From: Streptomyces sp. MA5143a
GTDB lineage: Bacteria; Actinomycetota; Actinomycetes; Streptomycetales; Streptomycetaceae
Length of the DNA stretch: 64,000 nucleotides
Direction: 5' to 3'
Assembly: GCF_900290235.1 (NCBI RefSeq)
Contig: NZ_OLMK01000034.1
Coordinates: forward strand, 186,001-250,000
Positions within the stretch are counted from its first letter, which is position 1, and each line of letters starts with the position of its first letter. A model generated the notes under the pieces. It did no database searches. It was not told where the DNA came from and saw only the letters and a program-made list of their open reading frames with translations. This document shows positions 23,435 through 32,800 of the stretch, in pieces. The position numbers and the translations under genes were made by a program.

Positions 23435-26400
23435 GGTGCTCGGGCCTCTTCGTCTCGTGCGTGTGATTGCTTGGAGTGATGGTCGTGGGTGCGGGGCCCT
23501 GGGCATCGGGCGCGCCGGGGGTGATCCAGAACCGGCGGCGCCTGAACGGGTAGCCGGGGGCGGTGGTGACGCTCTGGCGTTTGCCGTGGTGGAGGCCGGT
23601 CCAGTGCAGGTCGGTGCCGGTGTGGTTGTGGTGGGAGGTCAGCGCGGCGTGCAGCTGCGGCTGGTCCTCGCGGCCCCGTTGGAGGGTGGGGATCCACAAG
23701 AGGGTGAGGTCGGGGCGGGCCTCGGCGAGCGTGGCGCGGGCGAGGGGGATCAGCTGCGGGTGCGGGCCGATCTCCCAGACGGTGTGGGGGCCGGTCTCGG
23801 CGAGCGTGGTGACGGCCTGGCCGAAGCGGACGGTACGGCGGATGGCCTGGGCCCAGTGCCCGGGATCGGTGGCGGTGACGTCGCTGTGCCAGGTGCCGGT
23901 GAGGGCGCTGGCGAAGGGGATCACGGGCGGCGCGAGCGGGGTGGCGGCCACGGCGTCCGCGAAGGGCGCGAGGGCCGGTTCCATCACCGCGGAGTGGAAG
24001 GCGTGGCTGACCGTCAGGGGCTGTACGCGTGAGGAGGTCTGCTCACGGAAGCGGGCCATCATCTCCGCCGGGCCGCTGACGGTGTGGACGCGGGGCGCGT
24101 TGTGGGCGGCTATCTCGATGCCGGGGTAGGCCCGGAGTTCGGCGGTCAGCGCGTCGGCGTCGGTGTGGACGACGGCCATCGTGCCGGTGGCGGGCTGGGC
24201 CTGCATCAGCTCGCCGCGGAGCGCGGTCAGCCGCAGCAGGTCGGGCAGGGTGAGGACGCCGGCCGCCCAGGCCGCGGTCAGTTCGCCCAGGCTGTGCCCG
24301 GCGACCACGTCGGGGCGGACACCGACGGCCCGCAGGAACGTCACCAGGGCGACCTGGACGCCGACGATGCCGATCTGCGCGTACCGCGTCTGGTCCAGGA
24401 GGTGCCGCGCGTCGCCGTACAGCAGGTCGAGCAGGGGTACGTCGGTCCAGGGGCGGAGCAGGTCGGCGCACTCGTCGAGGGCTTCTTGGAAGTGCGGTTC
24501 GGTCGCCCTGAGGCCCTCGCCCATGCGGGCGTACTGCGAGCCCTGCCCGGTGAAGAGGAAGGCGGTGGTCGTCGCCGTCCGGGTGTGGCGGGTCGTCGGG
24601 GCCGCCCCGGAGGCGACCTCGGTGAGCCGGGCGGCCAGTTCGGCGGCGGTGCGGCCGTGGACGGCGGTGCGGTACGGGTGGGCGGCGCGTGCGGTGTTGA
24701 CGGTGCGGGCGAAGTCGCCGAGCGGGTCTCCGGTGAGGTGGTCCTCGGAGAGTCGGCCCTCGGAGTGCCGCCTCTCGGTGACGTGGTCCTCGGAGAGCCG
24801 GTGCTCGGCGAGGCCGGTCAGATGGTCGGCGTAGGTGCCGGCGAGGTCGCGCAGGGTGGTCTCGTCGGCCGCGCTGACACGGACGATGTGGCTGTCCTGC
24901 GGCACCGGGGTGTCCCCGGTGGGCCGGGGCGGCTCCTCGACGACGACGTGGGCGTTGACACCACCCATGCCGAACGCGCTGATCGCCGCCCGCCTCGGGT
25001 GCCCCTCGCGCGGCCAGGGCCGCGGCCGGTCGGCGAGGTAGAAGGGGGTGTCCTCGAAGCGGATACGGTCGTTGGGGCGCGCGACGTGCAGGGTCGGCCA
25101 GATCACCTCGTGCTCCATCGCGAGGAGGGCCTTCACCAGGCCCGCGAGGCCCGCCGCCGGCTCCAGGTGACCGACGTTGGACTTCAGCGACCCGATCGCG
25201 CAGTACTGGGCGCGGTCGGTGTGTTCACGCCAGGCCCGGGTCAGCCCGTCGATCTCGATCGGGTCGCCGAGGCTCGTCCCCGTGCCGTGCGCCTCGAGGA
25301 GGCCGATCGTGTCCGGGGCGACACCCGCGTCCCGCAGGGCCTCCGCGATGACGTCGCGTTGCCCTCGGGGGCTCGGCGCCGAATAACGGGTGGTGCGGCC
25401 GCCGTGGTTGACGGCCGCGCCCTTGACGAGGCCCCTTACCGGGTCGCCGTCCCGTCGGGCGTCGTCGTGGCGGCGCAGGACGACCGCGACGGCGCCCTCC
25501 CCCGGGACGAAGCCGTCGGCGGTGCTGTCGAAGGCCCGGCAGCGGTGCCTCGGTGACAGGGCCATCAGATCGCCCATCGAGCGGAAGTACTCGGGGCTGA
25601 GGCCGGCGTGCACCGCGCCGATCACGGCCGTGTCGATGTCACCGGCGCGCAGATGCTGGAGGGCGGTGTGCAGGGCCACCAGCGACGACGAGCAGAGGGT
25701 GTTGACGAGGCCGCTCGGACCGTGCCAGTCCATCAGGTACGACAGGCGGTTCGGGATCATCGCCTCGAGTCCGAGCCCCCGGCCGTCGGGGACGCCGTGG
25801 CGTGCCCGCTCCTCGTGGTAGTGGTCGTGGCTGTACGCGATCCACAGACCGGTCCTGCTGTCCGCGGCCCGTTCGCCCGCTCGTCCCCCGTCCTCCAGGG
25901 CCTGCCAGATCGTCTCGTACACGATCCTCGCCTGCGGGTCGATCAGCGGGGCCTCGCGGGGCGAGATCCGGAACGGGCCCGGATCGAACTCGTCCACGGC
26001 CTCCAGGAACGAGGCGTACGGGACAGGCCCGTGCGGTGGCCTGCTCCAGCGCCCCTCGGGCAGGGGGCCCACGGTGTCGCGCCCTTCGCGCAGGAGGTCG
26101 GCGAAGTCGGCCAGGGTGTGCGCGGTGGGGAGACGAACGGCCGCGCCGACGATCGCGATGTCGCGGGGGCGGGGCGACTCGGAGGGGGTCGGGGGTGAGC
26201 CCAGGAGTGTGGTGGGCGTTACGGCGGCCGGCGTGGTGGGCGGTTCGGTCGGTTGTGCGGCGGGCGGTGATGCGGGCGTCGGCGCCTCGTCCGGCGAGGG
26301 GGATGCGGGCGTCGGGGGGACGAGGGTGGCGGCCACGTCCGGTGACTCGGTGACCAGGAAGTCCGCGAAGAGGCGGGGCGTCGGGTACTCGAAGAAGACG

Positions 26401-29400
26401 GTCGGGTAGAGGGACAGCCCGAACTCCGAGGAGATCCGCTCGCTCAGCGACACGAGGCCGACCGAGTCGAACCCGGCCGACAGGAACTCCGTGTCGGCGT
26501 CGCCCACGGAGGTCCCGGTCAGCTCCAGGAACCAGCCGAGCACCCGCTCGGGCGTCGCCGACCGACGGACCGGCGCGGTGGGTGGGGGCGGCGGGGTGGA
26601 CACCGGGTCGGCGGGCGGCGCCGTGTCCCGCGCCGGTGCCGGTGCAGGTGCCGGTGCAGGTGCTGGTGCTGGTGCCGGTGCCGGTGCAGGTGCTGGTGCC
26701 GGTCCAGGTGCCGGTGCCGGTGCCGGTGGTGTGGCGGGCCGGTGGGCCGGTGGGCGGGTCGCGGCGAACGCCTCCGCCGGTACCCGCTTGGACGACAGGT
26801 CGGCGAGGACGAGCAGCGGTCGGCCCGCGGCGTCCGTCACCGTCTGGGTGACGCGGCAGGCCTCCTCGTTCCAGAAGGCGGTCTCCGTGCGCACGTACGC
26901 CGCGTCGTGCAGCGGGCCGTGGAGGTGGACGCCCGCTGCCGACAGGGGGATGAACGCGGACGCCTCGGACGCGCCGAACACCGGGTTGTCCGGGGCGATC
27001 GCGGCGATGGTGACGCTGTCGAGCAGCCCCGGGAACAACTCGACGCCGGGCTCGTTCAACTCGCGCTGCCGCGCCCCCTCGACGCGGGCGAGCGTGCCGC
27101 CGTCGGGGAGGGCCGCCACCCAGGAGATGTTCCGGTAGTAACGGCCGTGGTGGTAGCCGATCCGGCGCAGCCACCGGTAGAGGCCCGACCCGGCGTGCAC
27201 CTCCCCGCAGGAGCCGAGCAGCGAGGCGACCGGCACGGGTGCGGGCGTGGCGACCGCCTCGCCCAGCAGCCGGCCGGTGACGAAGGGGCCCCCGTCGTGG
27301 TCGTCGTCCACCGTGAACCGCCCCTGACCGTCGACGCGGCACACCACGCGGGACGCGCCGGAGGGGATCAGCGGGCGGTGGAACAGCAGGTCCCTTACTC
27401 CGTGGAAGGGTTCGCCGCGCAGCGCGGCCCCCTCGCGCAGGAACTCCAGCCACGCCACCCCGGGCAGCATGATCCGACGGTAGACGGCGTGCTGCGCGAG
27501 GGGCGCCTCGCCCGGTCCGAAGACCCGTGCGAAGACGTAACCGGCGGGGCCCTCGTCCCGCACGAGTTCGGCGGGCGCGCCGGGTTCGGGTGAGCGCAGC
27601 GGCTCGCGCAGGTCCAGGGCCCGGCCGCGCGGCTGGGCCGACGGCAGCAGACGGGTGCGCCACGCGGTGTCCCGCTGGTACGCGGCCCAGTCGATGTCCT
27701 GGCCCGCGGCGAAGAGGCCGGCGGTGATCGCGGCGAGTTCCGCGGCGACCTCCCGTTCGTCGCGGGCGCGGGCCAGGCGCCCGCACAACGCGTCGTCGGC
27801 CGCCGGTCCGTACTCGGCTCCGGGGGCCGGGTCGCCGTCGCGGCGGAGGACGTCGGCGAGTGCCTCCTCCAGGGGGACGCGGCCCCAGGCGAAGTCGCGG
27901 AGCGCCTCCCAGCCCGTGTGCAGGTCGACCGCGGGCTCCGGCACTCCGGTGTCCCGCAGCGCCACGGTGAGGGCGATTCCCTCGCTGATCCGGAGCAGTT
28001 CACCGGAGAAGTCGGCCAGGGGCACCCCGGTCGCCGTCTCGAAGAGGCCCATGATCTCGTGCACGGCCGGCACCGACCGGTCGAGCACCCTCAGCCAGCC
28101 GGGGGGTGCCTCCTCCGACGAGGGGCGGACCCGTACGGCGGGTTCGCCACGACGGCCCGGTCGTACGGTGGCGTCCGGGGCCTCGGGCCGGAGGAGCCAG
28201 GCGCGCAGGGCGGACGCCAGCTCTGTCGCGTCGGCCCCGGTGACGGCGACCCGCGCCGCGCGGTGCGGACGGGCCAGCCTCGCGGTGGCGCACACGTCGT
28301 CCAGGTCACCGGTCACGGTGGGCAGGAACTCGATCCACTGCGCGACCAGTTCCCGCAGCGCGTACGGGGTGTCGGCGGAGAGGGGCAGCAGCTGGTGGAT
28401 CGCCCGCGCCGCCGTCGTACGGGACGGCCCGGCCGCGTGGCCCTCCTCGCGGTGGGCCGGGGGGACGGCTTCGGCGACGACGTGCGCGTTCGTCCCGCCG
28501 AAACCGAACCCGCTCACCGCGGCGCGCCGCACGGGCACCTCGGGCCAGGCGCCGTTCGTGGCGGGAAGGTGGAAGGGGCTGTCGGCCAGCTGGAGGCGGG
28601 GGTTGGGGTCCTCCACGGTGAGCGCGGGGACGATGCCGTCGCGCAGCATGACGATCACCTTCGCGAGGCCCGCCAGACCCGCCGCCGAGTGCAGATGGCC
28701 GATGCGGCGCTTGAGGGAGCCGAGCGCGACGGAGTTGCGGGGGACGCCGTGCCGGCCGAACACCTCGGTGAGGGCCCGCGCCTCGATCGGGTCGCCGATG
28801 GCGGTGCCGGTGCCGTGGGCCTCGACGTACCGCACGGACAAGGGGTCGATCCGCTCGTACACCTTGCCCAGCAGTTCGACCTGGGCCTCCAGGTTGGGCG
28901 AGGTGACGCCCATGGTGCGGCCGTCGTTGTTGACCGCGCTCGCGGCGATCGCGCCGAGGATCAGGTCGCCGTCGGCCCGTGCCGCTCCCATCGGCTTCAG
29001 GACGAGGGCGACGGCTCCCTCGCCGGGCACATAGCCGTCGGCCCTGCGGTCGAAGGTCCGGCACAGGCCCGCCGGGGACAGGGCGCCGGTGCGGGAGAGC
29101 AGCACGAAGGTGAGCGGGTCGATCAGGAGGTCCACGGCGCCGACGACCGCCAGCTGGCAGGCCCCCGCCGTGAGGCTCTGGCAGGCCAGCCACACGGCCG
29201 TCAGGGAGGACGAGCAGGCGGTGTCGACGACGAGGCCGGGGCCGGCGAGGTCGAACCGGTCGGACAGCCAGGCCGCCATGAAGTTCTGCGACCGCCCCCA
29301 GAGGGAGGCGGGGCGCGGCCCGTCGCCGGGGCCGGCCATCGGGCTGTCGGACGGTCCTCGTGTGCCGTCGGCGCCGAGGCCGCGACCGTGGTCGAAGCCG

Positions 29401-29810
29401 TACGCGTTCATGCGGGCGCCGACGAACACGCCCGCGTCGAGGCGCCGACGGGTCCTCAGATAGCCGGAGTCCTCAAGGGCCCGGGCCCCGACCTCCAGCA
29501 TCACCCGCTGCTGCGGGTCGAGGAGGACGGCGTCCTCGGCGGTCAGGCCGAACGCCTCGTGGTCGAAGGAGAACGGGTCCGGAAGGAAGGCGCCCCGGTG
29601 GTGCGTGCCCTGATGGGCGCCGTCACCGAGGTACAGCTCGCGGGCCCAGCGGCTCGGCGGGACCTCGTCGACCTCGACGCCGTCCCGCCTCAGCAGGGTC
29701 GCGAAGTCCGTGACGTCCTCGGCCCCCGGGAGCCGCACCGCCATGCCGATCACGGCGATGCGGCCATCGAGCTCGCTCACAGTGTTCCTCTCGTTCGGCT
29801 CGGTCGTCAT
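23427..29810 (-). CDS. PKS-C: KS-DH-ACP-KS-AT
   Basis: 2127 aa from ATG 29810 (GTG 29780 has a better GAGAGGA site and is an alternative). KS at 15-450 (Cys199, His332, His372); a linker with a possible degenerate AT stub at 500-660; DH at 745-1010 (His774 in QHAVYRRIMLPG, Asp931); a (Pro-Ala) linker; ACP (Ser1116); KS at 1215-1630 (Cys1373, His1508, His1548); AT at 1745-2080 (GQGSQ, Ser1840 in GHSLG, malonyl-type HAFH at 1936). The first module lacks a working AT and KR. The protein stops after the AT, and the matching DH-KR-ACP is in PKS-D, with alkC between the two genes. 4 nt separate it from PKS-B. Confidence 0.93.
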   Translation of the reverse strand: MTTEPNERNTVSELDGRIAVIGMAVRLPGAEDVTDFATLLRRDGVEVDEVPPSRWARELYLGDGAHQGTHHRGAFLPDPFSFDHEAFGLTAEDAVLLDPQQRVMLEVGARALEDSGYLRTRRRLDAGVFVGARMNAYGFDHGRGLGADGTRGPSDSPMAGPGDGPRPASLWGRSQNFMAAWLSDRFDLAGPGLVVDTACSSSLTAVWLACQSLTAGACQLAVVGAVDLLIDPLTFVLLSRTGALSPAGLCRTFDRRADGYVPGEGAVALVLKPMGAARADGDLILGAIAASAVNNDGRTMGVTSPNLEAQVELLGKVYERIDPLSVRYVEAHGTGTAIGDPIEARALTEVFGRHGVPRNSVALGSLKRRIGHLHSAAGLAGLAKVIVMLRDGIVPALTVEDPNPRLQLADSPFHLPATNGAWPEVPVRRAAVSGFGFGGTNAHVVAEAVPPAHREEGHAAGPSRTTAARAIHQLLPLSADTPYALRELVAQWIEFLPTVTGDLDDVCATARLARPHRAARVAVTGADATELASALRAWLLRPEAPDATVRPGRRGEPAVRVRPSSEEAPPGWLRVLDRSVPAVHEIMGLFETATGVPLADFSGELLRISEGIALTVALRDTGVPEPAVDLHTGWEALRDFAWGRVPLEEALADVLRRDGDPAPGAEYGPAADDALCGRLARARDEREVAAELAAITAGLFAAGQDIDWAAYQRDTAWRTRLLPSAQPRGRALDLREPLRSPEPGAPAELVRDEGPAGYVFARVFGPGEAPLAQHAVYRRIMLPGVAWLEFLREGAALRGEPFHGVRDLLFHRPLIPSGASRVVCRVDGQGRFTVDDDHDGGPFVTGRLLGEAVATPAPVPVASLLGSCGEVHAGSGLYRWLRRIGYHHGRYYRNISWVAALPDGGTLARVEGARQRELNEPGVELFPGLLDSVTIAAIAPDNPVFGASEASAFIPLSAAGVHLHGPLHDAAYVRTETAFWNEEACRVTQTVTDAAGRPLLVLADLSSKRVPAEAFAATRPPAHRPATPPAPAPAPGPAPAPAPAPAPAPAPAPAPAPAPARDTAPPADPVSTPPPPPTAPVRRSATPERVLGWFLELTGTSVGDADTEFLSAGFDSVGLVSLSERISSEFGLSLYPTVFFEYPTPRLFADFLVTESPDVAATLVPPTPASPSPDEAPTPASPPAAQPTEPPTTPAAVTPTTLLGSPPTPSESPRPRDIAIVGAAVRLPTAHTLADFADLLREGRDTVGPLPEGRWSRPPHGPVPYASFLEAVDEFDPGPFRISPREAPLIDPQARIVYETIWQALEDGGRAGERAADSRTGLWIAYSHDHYHEERARHGVPDGRGLGLEAMIPNRLSYLMDWHGPSGLVNTLCSSSLVALHTALQHLRAGDIDTAVIGAVHAGLSPEYFRSMGDLMALSPRHRCRAFDSTADGFVPGEGAVAVVLRRHDDARRDGDPVRGLVKGAAVNHGGRTTRYSAPSPRGQRDVIAEALRDAGVAPDTIGLLEAHGTGTSLGDPIEIDGLTRAWREHTDRAQYCAIGSLKSNVGHLEPAAGLAGLVKALLAMEHEVIWPTLHVARPNDRIRFEDTPFYLADRPRPWPREGHPRRAAISAFGMGGVNAHVVVEEPPRPTGDTPVPQDSHIVRVSAADETTLRDLAGTYADHLTGLAEHRLSEDHVTERRHSEGRLSEDHLTGDPLGDFARTVNTARAAHPYRTAVHGRTAAELAARLTEVASGAAPTTRHTRTATTTAFLFTGQGSQYARMGEGLRATEPHFQEALDECADLLRPWTDVPLLDLLYGDARHLLDQTRYAQIGIVGVQVALVTFLRAVGVRPDVVAGHSLGELTAAWAAGVLTLPDLLRLTALRGELMQAQPATGTMAVVHTDADALTAELRAYPGIEIAAHNAPRVHTVSGPAEMMARFREQTSSRVQPLTVSHAFHSAVMEPALAPFADAVAATPLAPPVIPFASALTGTWHSDVTATDPGHWAQAIRRTVRFGQAVTTLAETGPHTVWEIGPHPQLIPLARATLAEARPDLTLLWIPTLQRGREDQPQLHAALTSHHNHTGTDLHWTGLHHGKRQSVTTAPGYPFRRRRFWITPGAPDAQGPAPTTITPSNHTHETKRPEHHG
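26635..26724. repeat. 6-bp repeat encoding an Ala-Pro linker
   Basis: About fifteen in-frame copies of GGTGCN / GGTCCA, giving an (Ala-Pro)n spacer just before the ACP of PKS-C (residues about 1029-1060). Such stiff linkers are common between PKS domains; the DNA repeat is slippage-prone. Confidence 0.9.
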
Positions 29811-29814
29811 GGCG

Positions 29815-32800
29815 TCACCGGTTCCGGTCGCGGGTGAGGAGGGGGTGCAGCAGGGCGCTCAGGGCGGAGACCCGCTGCTCGTCCACGGCGGCCGAGACAC
29901 GCCGGCCGTCCCCGGCCACGGAGACACGCCGGTCGTCCGCGGCGGCGGGTCCCGTCGGCGGCGTGTCCTCGGCGGGCGCCGGGGAGCTCTCCGGGGCGGC
30001 GGCGAGACCGGCGGCGACCTCGGCGGCCGTGGGGGCCCGCATCAGCAGGGACGGATCGACGGTGAGGCCGCTGCACCGCTCCAGGGCGGCGGTCAGCTCG
30101 GCGATGACCAGGGAGTCCAGTCCCAGCGCCTGGAGCGGGCGGTCGCCGGGGTCCTCGCCCAGCACATGCACGAACGCGTCCCGCACATGACCGCGCATCT
30201 GGTCGTGGTTCCGTCCGCCGGCCGGCCGGGCGGCGATCACGGTACGGATCTCCGCCACCTCGTCGTACGCCCGGGACCGAGCCGCCTCCCGCGTCGCGGG
30301 AGGGGCGGCCGGGACAGCCGGTGCGGGTGGTGCCTGCGGCGGCGTGGCCGTGGAGGCCGTGCCGGGGAAGACGACCGCGCCTCCCGACGTGATGTGGGTG
30401 AGGAACGCGTCGGCCGCCTCGTCCGCCGCGAGGGAGTGCGCGGCGGAGTACGACGCGTCCGCCTCCATGCCCGTGCCGGTCCAGTTGGGCCACGCGTGGG
30501 CGGTGACCGCGGTGACGGGGCCGTTCTCGCGCTCGGCCAGGGCGAGTTGGTAGGCGTTGGCCAGGCTGTAGTCGACGAGGCCGCGCCCGGCCCGGGGCTG
30601 GGCGCCCGCGACCGAGGACACCAGGACCGCGAAGTCGGCACCCTCCTCCTGGGCCAGGCGGACGGCGTTCAGCGAGCCGGGGACCTTCGGGGCGATCACG
30701 CGCGCGGCGTCGCTCCAGGGTCGGCGGTGCATCGCCCCGAACGGGTTCACCCCGCCGGAGCAGTGCACGACACCGAGCAGGCGGCCCCAACGCGCCCCGA
30801 ACTCGCGCGCCGCGGCGGCCAGGGCGGAGGCGTCGACGACATCACAGGGCAGGTACGCCGCCTCGGCCCCCTGCGCGGCCTTCCGCAGCCGTGCGGCGCG
30901 GGTCTCGTCGAGGACGGACCGCCCGATGACGCCGATGTGACGGGCCCCGCCGTCGACGAGCCGCCGGATCAGATACCGGCCGACCGCGCCGAGTCCCCCG
31001 GTCACCAGGTAGTACCCGTCATTGGTGGGCCGGTACGAGGGGCCCGGCGGGGCGGCGGCCGTTCGCGGCGTGTACCGGACGCCCCGGCGGTAGGCCGCGG
31101 TCGTGCCGGGGAGGAGGTCCGTGCCCGGATCGGCGTCGCGACCCTGGAACAGGGCCGTGTACTCGGCGGCGATCTGCCGGGCCCGGACGTCGGCCGGGTC
31201 CGCCGGGTCCAGGTCGACGACGGCGCACGGCTTCCGGCTCTCGGCGCAGGCCGCCCGTACGGCCACGGCCATGGCGGCGGCCTCGGGCCTCAGCCGTGCG
31301 CGTTCCGACGGGGCGTTCTCGGCCCCGTGCACGGCCGGACCGTGCACGGCCGCGCCGTGGTGTCCTGCCCAGAGCAGCCGCCCGTGCGCGGGCAACGCCT
31401 TGACGAGGGAGCCCAGTTCGGACCAGAACGCGCTGAGGTCGGCCGGTTCGGCGGTCTGACCGTCCGGAGGGTTCACCACGACGACGGTGTCGGCGCCCAG
31501 CCCGGTCTCCTCGACGATCGCGCCCTCCTCGCGGAGCAGGGCCGTGAGGGCGGCCCGCAGGGCGGTGTCGGCGGTGACGAGGCGCACCGAGCCACGCGGC
31601 GGCCGGGCCCCGACGAGCGGCAGCTCGCTGGGGTGCCAGTCGACGCGGAGCGCCTCGGGGCCGCCCCCCGCCGCGGCCGCCGTGCCGTGGGCCGTTACGA
31701 CGATCCCTGCCGTGGCCGCGGCAGAGGCGGTTCCGTCAGGGGACGACGGTGGCGTGGCCTCACGGGTGTGCCAGTGCTTCCGCGCGGCGAAGGGGTAGGT
31801 CGGGAGGTCGGTGACGCGTGCGCCGGGTGCGGAGAGCCGGGCCCATTCGACGTGCGCGTATCCGGCTCTCACCATGGCGACGACGGCGGTGTGGCGGTGC
31901 GGTTCCCCGGCCGCGACCGTGCCGCCGAGGGCCTGTTCGGCTGTGAGCGCGCTGTCGACGCGGGCGACCGGCAGCTCGCCGGCGGCGACGGAACGCAGTG
32001 CCGCGGCGAGTTCGGCGGCGTCGCACCCGCTGACGGCCGTCTGGTACTCCAGCGGGGAGCGTCCCACGTTGGCCGTGTGGCAGAGGTCGGCGGTCTCCCG
32101 TTCGTCGTGTGCGGCGTCGAAGCGGTCGGCGTAGGCGGCGGCGAGGGTGCGTACGGTGGGCTCGTCCGCCGCCGTGACGCGCACCAGGTGGGGGCCGTGA
32201 ACGGTCCCCGTACGGGCGGGTGCGGGCGGTGGCTCCTCGACGACGACGTGGGCGTTGACTCCTCCCATGCCGAACGCGCTGACCGCGGCCCGCCTCGGCT
32301 GTCCGTCTCGCGGCCAGGGCCGGGGGCGGTCGGCCAGGTAGAACGGGGTGTCCTCGAAGCGGATGTGGTCGTTGGGGCGCGTCACGTGCAGGGTCGGCGG
32401 GATCATGCCGTGCTCCATCGCCAGCAGTGCCTTCACCAGGCCCGCGAGGCCCGCGGCCGGCTCCAGATGGCCCACGTTCGACTTCAGCGAGCCGATCGCG
32501 CAGAACTGGGCGCGATCGGTGTGTTCACGCCAGGCCCGGGTCAGACCCTCGACCTCGATCGGATCACCGAGACTCGTCCCCGTGCCGTGCGCCTCCAGCA
32601 GACCGATCGTCTCCGGTGACACGCCGGCGTCCCGCAGGGCCTCGGCCACCACTTCCCCCTGGCCGCGAGCGCTCGGCACCGTCAGTCCGCTGGTGCGGCC
32701 CCCGTGATTGACCGCGCTCCCCCGGATCACGCCGCGTACCCGGTCCCCGTCCCGCAGAGCCGCCGCCAACGGTTTGACCACCACCGACACCACGCCCTCG

